Source: Psychrobacillus sp. INOP01
GTDB lineage: Bacteria; Bacillota; Bacilli; Bacillales_A; Planococcaceae
Length of the DNA: 64,000 nt
Assembly (NCBI RefSeq): GCF_018140925.1
Contig: NZ_CP073315.1
Span: 3,162,001-3,226,000, forward strand
Direction: 5' to 3'
This document shows, piece after piece, positions 42,808 through 50,378 of this stretch. Every line of letters starts with the position of its first letter. The stretch's first letter is position 1. Below the pieces are notes generated by a model that worked only from the letters and a program-made list of their open reading frames with translations, did no database searches and was not told the DNA's origin. Both the position numbers and the translations under genes were made by a program.

Positions 42808-44403
42808 ATGAGTAAATTATGGGATACACCTGAGAAACTACGGGCTTTGTTATGCGAATTGGTTAGCTGGGATAGTATTACATTAACAGAGGGGGAGCGA
42901 GCATTTGCCCCTAAATTAGTACAGAAGCTTGGAGAATTACGTTATTTTCAAGATCATCCGAGCCTATTACAAATGCATGATGCGGGACTTGGTAGACAAG
43001 TAGTAACTGCCTTGTATAAACACCCAGAAGCGACAGAGACGATTGTGCTTATCAGCCATTTTGATACGGTTCAGACGGAGGAGTACGGTGTTTTGGAGCC
43101 GCTTGCTTATTTTCCTGAGGAGTTAACAAAAAAGTTAATGGAGAATCCAGAAGAATTGCCAGAAGGTGCTCGTACTGATTTGGAGACGGGTAAGTATTTG
43201 TTTGGACGCGGCACAATGGATATGAAGATGGGGCTTGCGTTACATATGCAGCTTATAGAAAAAGCAAGTGTCGAACAATGGCCAATCAATCTTATTTTGA
43301 CAACTGTTCCGGATGAAGAAGTCAATTCAGCTGGTATGCGTGCTGCAGTCACTCACCTAGTGCGTATTCGTGAAGAGTTCGGATTAACGTACAAGCTATT
43401 TTTAAATAGTGAGCCATCATTTTCTCAAAATCCTACTGACATTGCAGAATATATTTATACAGGTACAATCGGTAAAATCATGCCTGCAGCTTTGTTTTAC
43501 GGGAAGGAAACACATGTGGGAGAGCCTATGAAGGGTATGACTGCCAATTATATTGCATCCTTTTTAACGCAACGAATGGAGTGGAATACTCTATTCCGCG
43601 AGACGGATCTAGGAGAAAGTACGCCTCTGCCTGTTTCATTGCAGCAGAAGGACTTAAAACTGTCTTATTCTACTCAAACACCGTATCGTGCAGTTGCCTT
43701 ATATAATGTGTTTTTACTGAAGCGTACTGCTTCGGAAGTGATGAATTTGTTCGAGCAAGTTGCAGAAGAGGCAATGCATGCACTGAACGAAAATTATTCT
43801 ATGATTTGTGAGCGTGAGCAGGTAACGGGCGTAGGGGAGGTAAAAGTTATACGCTATGAAGAACTACTAGCATACGCAAATAAGAAATTAGGAACAGTCC
43901 AAGTAGAACAGCTTAAAAAACAAACACTGGAAAACGAGGAATGGGATGACCGAGAAAAATCGCTTCGTATTGTAGATGATCTAATGATCCAATGTCAGGA
44001 ATTAGCACCAGCAACAGTTATCCTTTTCGCGCCACCTTATTACCCAGCAGTTAACACTTCCAATGATCCATTGATTAGAGATGCGGTGAAATTGATGAAG
44101 CAATCAGGCTTATCGTTTAATAATAAAATTGATCAAATCCATTATTTCAATGGAATTTGCGATTTAAGTTATGTGAACTATGTGGACGAAGGTAAGGGAT
44201 GGACTGCTTTTGAAAATAATACACCAGTATGGGGAGACACCTACAATATTCCATTTAACGACATGGCGAAGTTAAAAGGACCTGTCCTGAATGTTGGACC
44301 ATTCGGTAAGGATGCTCATCAAAAAACGGAGCGACTTCATGTAGACAGTGCATTTGTAGAGATGCCAATAATGTTAGAAACATTGATTAAAAGTTTATAT
44401 TAA
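42808..44403 (+). CDS. RocB-like M20 family peptidase
   Basis: 531 aa, similar in length to B. subtilis RocB (arginine-utilisation protein). Metallopeptidase M20 motifs are clear: ISHFDTVQTEEYG and GRGTMDMKMGLALHMQ (metal ligands H and D), then TVPDEEVNSAGMRAA (catalytic and metal-binding E). The C-terminal half with YFNGICDLSYVNY and GPFGKDAHQKTERLH is typical of the RocB branch. The enzyme is thought to act on an amide or peptide in arginine/ornithine catabolism. The glutamate dehydrogenase gene follows, in keeping with a nitrogen-metabolism neighbourhood. GGAGAG precedes the ATG. Confidence 0.88.
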   Translation: MSKLWDTPEKLRALLCELVSWDSITLTEGERAFAPKLVQKLGELRYFQDHPSLLQMHDAGLGRQVVTALYKHPEATETIVLISHFDTVQTEEYGVLEPLAYFPEELTKKLMENPEELPEGARTDLETGKYLFGRGTMDMKMGLALHMQLIEKASVEQWPINLILTTVPDEEVNSAGMRAAVTHLVRIREEFGLTYKLFLNSEPSFSQNPTDIAEYIYTGTIGKIMPAALFYGKETHVGEPMKGMTANYIASFLTQRMEWNTLFRETDLGESTPLPVSLQQKDLKLSYSTQTPYRAVALYNVFLLKRTASEVMNLFEQVAEEAMHALNENYSMICEREQVTGVGEVKVIRYEELLAYANKKLGTVQVEQLKKQTLENEEWDDREKSLRIVDDLMIQCQELAPATVILFAPPYYPAVNTSNDPLIRDAVKLMKQSGLSFNNKIDQIHYFNGICDLSYVNYVDEGKGWTAFENNTPVWGDTYNIPFNDMAKLKGPVLNVGPFGKDAHQKTERLHVDSAFVEMPIMLETLIKSLY

Positions 44404-44415
44404 ATACATAGAACC

Positions 44416-44445
44416 AGACTTCCTAAAGTGGGAAGTCTTTCTTTG
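44416..44445 (+). terminator. Terminator after the RocB-like gene
   Basis: 8-bp stem AGACTTCC / GGAAGTCT followed by TTCTTTGTTTT. Confidence 0.8.
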
Positions 44446-44459
44446 TTTTACCGAAATGT

Positions 44460-44520
44460 CGATCACTTGCGTTAAAAAGGAATTTACTTGCTCGGAATGA
44501 TGACTTACTTTCGAGAGTAG
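44460..44520 (-). repeat. Short 21-bp-period array, inverse of the GCAAGT family
   Basis: ACTTGC at 44465, ACTTGC at 44486 and ACTTTC at 44507 are at exact 21-bp steps. Read on the minus strand the core is GCAAGT, the same as in the array at 14274. It lies between the RocB-like terminator and gdhA. Confidence 0.6.
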
Positions 44521-44669
44521 GTTAAAAAGTATATCATCTCAGTATTCATAAATGTGAAAATTATAAGACTATTTTGTATTTTAATAACTTTTTGTTTATA
44601 AATATGTTGAATATAAATAGTATTTTGGAGATAATGAAACTAATAATTTTTTACGATAGGAGTAATTGA

Positions 44670-46052
44670 ATGGAAATAACAACAAGAAATAATACGGAAC
44701 ATAAAAACAGAGCGAATGACTATGTGCATGAAGTATACGAACTGGTAAAGGAAAGAAATCAAGGGGAAAAAGAATTTTTACAGGCAACGCGTGAAATTTT
44801 TGATTCACTGCGGCCGGTATTTTTGAAAAACCCACAATATATACATAATGGAATTTTAGAGCGTATTACGGAGCCAGATCGAGTAATTACATTTCGAGTT
44901 GCATGGGAAGACGATACTGGAAAGGTTCAGGTCAATCGTGGTTTTCGAGTACAGTTTAATAATAGCCTAGGGCCTTATAAAGGCGGAATTCGTTTCCATC
45001 CGACAGTAAACAGTAGTATTATGAAATTTCTGGCCTTCGAGCAGACATTTAAAAATGCATTGACGGGACAGCCGATTGGCGCAGGTAAAGGTGGATCTGA
45101 TTTTAATCCAAAAGGAAAGTCAGAACGTGAAATTATGCGATTTACGCAAAGTTTTATTACCGAATTAAGCAAATATATTGGGCCTGATATGGATGTGCCA
45201 GCTGGAGATATTGGAGTTGGGAAGAGAGAAATAGGTTATATGTTCGGCCAGTATAATCGTTTAAAAGGCGGCTATGAGGCGGGTGTATTTACTGGAAAAG
45301 ATCCAAATCACGGAGGGAGTCTCGGTCGAAAAGAGGCTACAGGTTACGGCACAGTCTATTTTGTTGAAGAAATGTTGAAGTCATTAAATGATAGCTTTGA
45401 AGGGAAAAAAGTAGTTGTCTCTGGATCCGGCAACGTAGCAATCTACGCAATGGAGAAGGCGATTGAGCTTGGTGCAGTAGTGCTGGCATGTAGTGATTCT
45501 AATGGATATATATACGATCCTAAGGGTATTGATGTAGAAACGATAAAACAGTTAAAAGAGTTTGATAGTAAAAGAATTAAAGAGTATACAAAGGTTCATA
45601 AAGATGCAGTTTATCATGATGGTTGCACGGACATTTGGTCGGTTGCTTGTGATATTGCTCTACCTTGCGCCACGCAAAATGAAATGGAAAAAGACGATGC
45701 CATTATGTTAATACAAAATGGGGTGCGGGCAATAGGGGAAGGTGCTAATATGCCTTGCACAGAAGAGGCTATTCTTGCCTTCCAAGCAAATGGTGTATTA
45801 TTTGGCCCAGCTAAAGCAGCAAATGCGGGCGGAGTAGCTGTTTCTGCAATGGAGATGTCACAAAATAGTATGCGGTTATCGTGGACGGTTGAAGAAGTAG
45901 ATGAAAAGTTAAAGCAGGTAATGAAGAACATATACATTAGCTGTTATAATGCCGCAGAAAGTTACGGACATCCAGGTAATTTGGTGATAGGAGCAAATAT
46001 AGCAGGATTCCTTAAAGTGGCAGACGCAATGGTAGCACACGGAATTCACTAA
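44670..46052 (+). CDS. gdhA: NADP-type glutamate dehydrogenase
   Basis: 460 aa, the normal size of hexameric class I GDH. It interconverts 2-oxoglutarate plus ammonia and glutamate. Key parts are GPYKGGIRFHP, the catalytic-lysine region QPIGAGKGGSDFNPKG, GPDMDVPAGDIGVG, and the Rossmann motif VVVSGSGNVAIYAMEKA. The KGGSDFNPKGKSE wording is that of the NADP(H)-specific biosynthetic enzymes. Its start has TAGGAGTAATTG before the ATG. A strong terminator follows. Regulation cannot be read from the upstream region. Confidence 0.95.
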   Translation: MEITTRNNTEHKNRANDYVHEVYELVKERNQGEKEFLQATREIFDSLRPVFLKNPQYIHNGILERITEPDRVITFRVAWEDDTGKVQVNRGFRVQFNNSLGPYKGGIRFHPTVNSSIMKFLAFEQTFKNALTGQPIGAGKGGSDFNPKGKSEREIMRFTQSFITELSKYIGPDMDVPAGDIGVGKREIGYMFGQYNRLKGGYEAGVFTGKDPNHGGSLGRKEATGYGTVYFVEEMLKSLNDSFEGKKVVVSGSGNVAIYAMEKAIELGAVVLACSDSNGYIYDPKGIDVETIKQLKEFDSKRIKEYTKVHKDAVYHDGCTDIWSVACDIALPCATQNEMEKDDAIMLIQNGVRAIGEGANMPCTEEAILAFQANGVLFGPAKAANAGGVAVSAMEMSQNSMRLSWTVEEVDEKLKQVMKNIYISCYNAAESYGHPGNLVIGANIAGFLKVADAMVAHGIH

Positions 46053-46056
46053 TAAG

Positions 46057-46096
46057 AAAAAGGAGCAGTTCTCTAGTTAGAGAGTTGCTCCTTTTT
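46057..46096. terminator. Bidirectional terminator
   Basis: Stem AAAAAGGAGCA-TTCTCT / AGAGA-TTGCTCCTTTTT with a short loop, shared by gdhA and the convergent chemoreceptor gene. Confidence 0.88.
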
Positions 46097-46104
46097 ACTA
46101 TTTA

Positions 46105-47805
46105 CTAAAGCCTAAATTTACCTACAATTTGATTTAATTGATGAGCAATATCATTTGTTTCATTAGAACGGTTTGCAATTTCATCAATCGAAGCTGTCGT
46201 TTGTTCTGTTGCTGCTGAAATAGATGTAGTAACCTGTTCAATCTCTCTAATCGATTCGGTAAGGTGATTGATCAACTCTACGACTTGTTTCGAATTGTCT
46301 GCTTCTGTAGTAGTCAATTCTGAAATCATGGAGATTTCTTCAACTGTTTTTGCAACTGCTGTAGAAATATCACTTAATGATTGAGATGTTTGAAGAACAG
46401 TCGAAGAGCCCGTTTCGATTAACTTCGTACTTTCTTTTGTAGAATCTACTACTAGCTTAATGCTTTCTGTAATGTCTTTAATAATTGATTCTACTTGCTC
46501 TACTTCAGTATTTGATTGTTCAGCTAGTTTTCTAACTTCCTCCGCGACTACTGCAAATCCTTTTCCATGTTCACCTGCGCGAGCTGCTTCAATTGAAGCG
46601 TTAAGTGCTAGTAAATTAGTTTGAGCAGCAATTGCTGAGATGGAGCCCGTAATTTGTTGAATCTGTGTAGTAGCTTCATTGAGACGTCCTATTGTCTCAC
46701 TAGTTTCAATGGAGGCAGATCTGATTTTATCCATGTCACGACTAATCTCACTTGCACGAGTCAGCCCTTCTTCGGCAGTGTGCATAGTTGTTTTGGAATT
46801 TATCACAGTTGTATCTGCACGGTCTTTAGAATTTTGTAACCCTTGTGCTAGGTTTTGTAAAATATTAGAGGAACGTTCAGCCGTTATCGTTCCGTCGGAT
46901 ATTGATGCGGCGGTTTCACTCATATTAGTTGATACTTGGTGCACTGCATCTTTCATTTCGTTTAGTGAAATAGAATTGTTCTCGACATTATTAGTTAATT
47001 GAACGGAAGTTGTTTGAATCGTTCCTATAATATCTCGTAGGTTCGACGCTAATGTATTTAATGTTCTACTTAAATCTCCAACCTCATCTTTACTTGTGAA
47101 ATGCGTGTCCTTGACAGTTAAATTACCTTTTGCAATTTCACCTGCGTGTGCAATAAGTGCTGAAAGCGGCTTTGTTTTTCTTCTTATTAAATATATTGTA
47201 ATTAATGATGCTAAAATTAATGGAATAAGGCTAATAAGTATTCCTCCACTAACAACATCCCAAGTGCGATCTGTAACAATAGATGCATCAAAATCAATGA
47301 CGCTAATAGCTATTATATCTTTAGAAGGGTCATGATCTTCAAAAATTGGTGCATAGCCAGAAAGTCTTTCTAAGCCAGCAAACTCATAAGCATCTGAATA
47401 CGTAGAATGTTTCATTTCTACTAACATCGCAATGGCTTCCTTATCTATATAAAACTGATCTCCAGCTTTAAAGCCATCTTCCTTTAAGTTGTCATCCATA
47501 GCGAGTAATTTACCATCTAAATCTATAATATACTGCGTTTCAAATATATCTTTGTGTGCGGTAGTCCAATTTAGTTGCTCCCCTACCTTATCAATGGCTG
47601 ATGAATCTCCTGCAATGATCTTCTTAACATCATCAGGTTGGATCAATCCAGTAGTAATATTTGCACACCCATAAGCTTCAATACCAGCTGCCTTATAAAG
47701 TTCGTCATACGCAGTATTATATGTAGCAACCGAAGTGATTAACAGCATAGAAGCAATGATTCCAACAATAATCATCCCTAAATGCACTGTTAGGGTATTT
47801 TTCAT
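46105..47805 (-). CDS. Methyl-accepting chemotaxis protein
   Basis: 566 aa from the ATG at 47805, which has AGGAGAG and the expected [22 protein letters not shown] membrane helix; the longer frame from 47904 adds an unlikely leader. An extracytoplasmic sensor domain of about 150 residues follows, then a second membrane helix ([17 protein letters not shown]), HAMP, and the cytoplasmic signalling domain with the conserved hairpin tip [20 protein letters not shown]. It passes ligand signals to CheA/CheW. The ligand is unknown; the sensor shows a PAS/Cache-like [14 protein letters not shown] segment. Confidence 0.93.
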   Translation of the reverse strand: MKNTLTVHLGMIIVGIIASMLLITSVATYNTAYDELYKAAGIEAYGCANITTGLIQPDDVKKIIAGDSSAIDKVGEQLNWTTAHKDIFETQYIIDLDGKLLAMDDNLKEDGFKAGDQFYIDKEAIAMLVEMKHSTYSDAYEFAGLERLSGYAPIFEDHDPSKDIIAISVIDFDASIVTDRTWDVVSGGILISLIPLILASLITIYLIRRKTKPLSALIAHAGEIAKGNLTVKDTHFTSKDEVGDLSRTLNTLASNLRDIIGTIQTTSVQLTNNVENNSISLNEMKDAVHQVSTNMSETAASISDGTITAERSSNILQNLAQGLQNSKDRADTTVINSKTTMHTAEEGLTRASEISRDMDKIRSASIETSETIGRLNEATTQIQQITGSISAIAAQTNLLALNASIEAARAGEHGKGFAVVAEEVRKLAEQSNTEVEQVESIIKDITESIKLVVDSTKESTKLIETGSSTVLQTSQSLSDISTAVAKTVEEISMISELTTTEADNSKQVVELINHLTESIREIEQVTTSISAATEQTTASIDEIANRSNETNDIAHQLNQIVGKFRL

Positions 47806-48126
47806 TTTAAATTCTCTCCTGTCTAACTTTCCATAAAACTTATATACACATTTATACCATAAAAAGAGGTAAAAAAGATACAGTTTTATAAATGGAAATA
47901 ACACGAATATGTGACTAATTTACTTCCAAGTTATATCCTTTAGACTTAGTTATTTTTGTTAGTTATCGAAATATTGTTTACAGAAATATATTGTAACGTT
48001 TTGTAACATTAATTAGAACTTTCTTTAAGATAACGAAATTATTGGACTTAGTGAGTTTATAATGAGAAAGTCTGTAATATTATTGTTACACAACTGTAAA
48101 GTTACTTTAGTTTAAAAGGTGATAGT
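47806..48126. other. Divergent promoter region between chemoreceptor and NlpC/P60 genes
   Basis: About 320 bp, very AT-rich, no supported gene. It must hold both divergent promoters; no box stands out enough to call. Confidence 0.4.
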
Positions 48127-48216
48127 ATGGGTATAGAGAAATTTTCAGAAAACATATTAAATCGAATTTTTCAATACACATCTTGGAGGAACATAAATTT
48201 TGACTTCATTGTTTAA
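48127..48216 (+). CDS. Possible leader ORF overlapping the NlpC/P60 start (29 aa)
   Basis: ATG 48127 follows AAAGGTGAT at proper distance and opens 29 codons (MGIEKFSENILNRIFQ and onwards) to a TAA at 48214, inside the NlpC/P60 gene that starts at 48200 in another frame. The main gene's ribosome site lies within this ORF. It may be a leader peptide that couples or limits translation, or a chance ORF. Confidence 0.3.
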   Translation: MGIEKFSENILNRIFQYTSWRNINFDFIV

Positions 48217-48685
48217 GAAAATCATCACAATCTTTAGTTTAACTGTAGTTTTAGCCGCGGGAACATTTGCAGGAAATACAGAAGCAGCAAGCACTGTAGC
48301 ATCCAATGAAATAGTATCAAGTGCGAAAAGTTTAGTAGGAATTAAATATCGTTATGGTGGAACAACGAAGACAGGTTTTGATTGTTCAGGTTATATCGGA
48401 TACGTTTATAAAAGTAAAGGAATTTACTTAGCAAGAACTGCAGCAGGAATGTACAACTCAGGAAAAACGGTAAATAAAGCAAATTTAGCTGTGGGAGACT
48501 TAGTTTTCTTCAATACATCTGGTAAAGGCGTATCACATGTTGGAATGTACATAGGTAGCGGTAAATTCATCCATGCTTCAACATCTAAAGGCGTTCGCGT
48601 CGATAAATTAAATGACCCTTATTACTGGGGTAAAAAATACGTTGGTGCTAAAAGAGTAGCGACGGTAACAGTAGCAAACAAATAA
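48200..48685 (+). CDS. Secreted NlpC/P60 cell-wall endopeptidase
   Basis: 161 aa with a TTG start (TTGGAGGA upstream). The signal peptide ends near NTEAAST. The rest is one NlpC/P60 domain with catalytic Cys62 in GFDCSGYIGYV, His113 in GVSHVGMYIG and a third polar residue, His125, in GKFIHAS. It should cut gamma-D-Glu to diamino-acid bonds in peptidoglycan stem peptides. It lacks LysM or SH3 anchors, unlike most larger Bacillus homologues. A perfect terminator follows. Confidence 0.9.
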   Translation: MTSLFKKIITIFSLTVVLAAGTFAGNTEAASTVASNEIVSSAKSLVGIKYRYGGTTKTGFDCSGYIGYVYKSKGIYLARTAAGMYNSGKTVNKANLAVGDLVFFNTSGKGVSHVGMYIGSGKFIHASTSKGVRVDKLNDPYYWGKKYVGAKRVATVTVANK

Positions 48686-48697
48686 TCCTAAATTATC

Positions 48698-48731
48698 AAC
48701 CGTTTCAGCAATGCGCTGAAACGGTTTTTTT
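48698..48731 (+). terminator. Rho-independent terminator
   Basis: Stem AACCGTTTCAGC / GCTGAAACGGTT followed by TTTTT. Confidence 0.93.
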
Positions 48732-48734
48732 AAA

Positions 48735-49022
48735 AGATAAGAAAGTATATAAAAGTGTCTTGTGAATATTGGGTTCATGAGACTTTAAAGAATGAATAAT
48801 ACAAAAATGCACTAACCTGTTTCTAAGAGTTATAGAAGGGCGACGGACAGACAAATACCATAAAATTACAAGAAGAGACAGGCGCGACGGACGTCACGAC
48901 CAGCCTCTTTAAAAATACACTCGGTAATAATGTAGCGACCTGTCTGTCCGAAGCACTTCGAAAACGATAGAAATAGATTTTGAACGTAAAGGACTGGGCA
49001 TCTTTTTTTTTCGTTTTTTTTT
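48735..49022 (+). repeat. Dispersed structured repeat, copy B (uninterrupted)
   Basis: Starts GAAAGTATATAAAAGTGTC..., contains the TGGGTTC-loop hairpin, the CGGACAGAC / GTCTGTCCG outer stem (48840s with 48943-48951) and the GACGGACGTCAC loop. It ends in AAAGGACTGGGCATC and a poly-T run at about 49002-49022. It fills the gap ahead of the glycerate kinase gene, whose ribosome site begins some 25 bp later. Confidence 0.75.
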
Positions 49023-49057
49023 TTAAAATACCAAATAGAAAATGCGAGGGTGATTTT

Positions 49058-50182
49058 ATGAAAATTGTTATTAGTCCTGATTCCTTTAAGGGTTCTTTAT
49101 CTGCTTTAGAAGCAGCTCATGAGATTGATAATGCCATCAAAGAAATTAATCCGTCCATCGAAACTGTATTACTTCCTATTGCAGATGGGGGTGAGGGGAC
49201 GCTCGAAACACTTATTTCGGCAACGGGCGGAAGTACTATCCAAGCCGAGGTACATGATCCGCTAGGTCGTCTAATACAAGTGGAGTATGGAGTTCTTGGC
49301 GATGGAGAGACCTGTGTGATAGAAGTGGCGAAATCTTCAGGTATTACTCTTTTAAAGGATGACGAGAAAAATCCATTAGCTGCATCCACGTTTGGCACAG
49401 GGGAACTTATTCTTCATGCACTTAACCTGGGATATAAGAAGTTCATAATAGGACTTGGGGGTAGTGCAACAAATGATGGAGGAACAGGGATGCTGCGTGC
49501 TCTAGGCATGAAATTCCTAAGTAAAAACGGAGAAGAACTTCCTCTAGAACCTAAGTCTTTAAGCGAATTACATGGAATCGATGATACAGTCTTTGATATA
49601 AGGATAAGGGAATGCCATTTTATCATTGCGTCAGATGTGGATAACTCCTTTGTAGGATTAAACGGTGCAACAGTAGTATTCGGGCCACAAAAAGGAGCGA
49701 CACCAGATATAGTAAAAGAGTTAGATGAGAATCTAGCACATTTAGCAAATAAAATAGAAGAAGTCACGAACATTTCGTTACACAACTTATCCGGAGCTGG
49801 TGCAGCTGGTGGTCTAGGTGGAGCGTTTCTAGCATTCTTTCCGGTTCATATAAAGCCGGGCATTGAAGTTGTGATGGAAGCAACAAATTTTCAAAAGCTA
49901 ATCGAAGATGCCGATTTCATCATAACGGGTGAGGGTAAATCAGACCAACAAACACTTTCTGGAAAAGCGCCTATTGGTATTGCCAATGTTGCAAAGAAAC
50001 ATGGGATACCGGTTATTTTAATCTCCGGATATATCGAGCCAGAAAGTATTTCCGACCTATCTAGCTGTTTTTCAAAACTTGTAAGTATTGCAAATACGTC
50101 AATTTCTACTGAGGAATCTATGAGAAGAGCGGGTTATTACTTAAGGGAAAGAACAAAAGAAGCGATGAAATCCATAGTATAA
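49058..50182 (+). CDS. Glycerate kinase (GarK/GlxK family)
   Basis: 374 aa from the ATG at 49058 with GAGGGTGAT before it; the longer frame from 48980 translates the poly-T stretch as poly-Phe and is not real. Family blocks are all present: MKIVISPDSFKGSLSALEAA, PIADGGEGT, GGSATNDGGTGMLRALG, GAAGGLGGAFLAFF and ITGEGKSDQQTLSGKAPIG. It phosphorylates D-glycerate for entry into glycolysis. It is monocistronic with its own terminator. Confidence 0.95.
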   Translation: MKIVISPDSFKGSLSALEAAHEIDNAIKEINPSIETVLLPIADGGEGTLETLISATGGSTIQAEVHDPLGRLIQVEYGVLGDGETCVIEVAKSSGITLLKDDEKNPLAASTFGTGELILHALNLGYKKFIIGLGGSATNDGGTGMLRALGMKFLSKNGEELPLEPKSLSELHGIDDTVFDIRIRECHFIIASDVDNSFVGLNGATVVFGPQKGATPDIVKELDENLAHLANKIEEVTNISLHNLSGAGAAGGLGGAFLAFFPVHIKPGIEVVMEATNFQKLIEDADFIITGEGKSDQQTLSGKAPIGIANVAKKHGIPVILISGYIEPESISDLSSCFSKLVSIANTSISTEESMRRAGYYLRERTKEAMKSIV

Positions 50183-50210
50183 AGATATAGTAACATTTAT
50201 AACAAAAGCA

Positions 50211-50244
50211 AAAACCGATTCTAGTTTTCACTAGAATCGGTTTT
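50211..50244 (+). terminator. Rho-independent terminator
   Basis: Perfect 14-bp stem AAAACCGATTCTAG / CTAGAATCGGTTTT with a 6-nt loop. Confidence 0.9.
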
Positions 50245-50378
50245 AAGTTCGGAAAAATAATCACACATTAAGGAAGACTCTCGCTTAAAGAAGCAGTTGG
50301 AGGTCTCACTGTCCGTAATACCCACTATGGTTTCGTTTCCAATCAGTAGGTATGACGCACCCAATGATTGAATTTTCA
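50245..50378 (+). repeat. Gene-end palindromic repeat, copy 2 (diverged)
   Basis: Plus strand: AATCACACATTAAGGAAG at one end and CCCAATGATTGAATTTTCACTA at the other, matching the ends of copies 1 and 3. It abuts the 3' end of the minus-strand SLH-VWA gene. Confidence 0.55.

Noticed and set aside
48980-49057. N-terminal extension of glycerate kinase with FFFVFFF
   Set aside because: It is a translation of the poly-T run at the end of repeat copy B; the real start at 49058 has a ribosome site and the family N-terminus.
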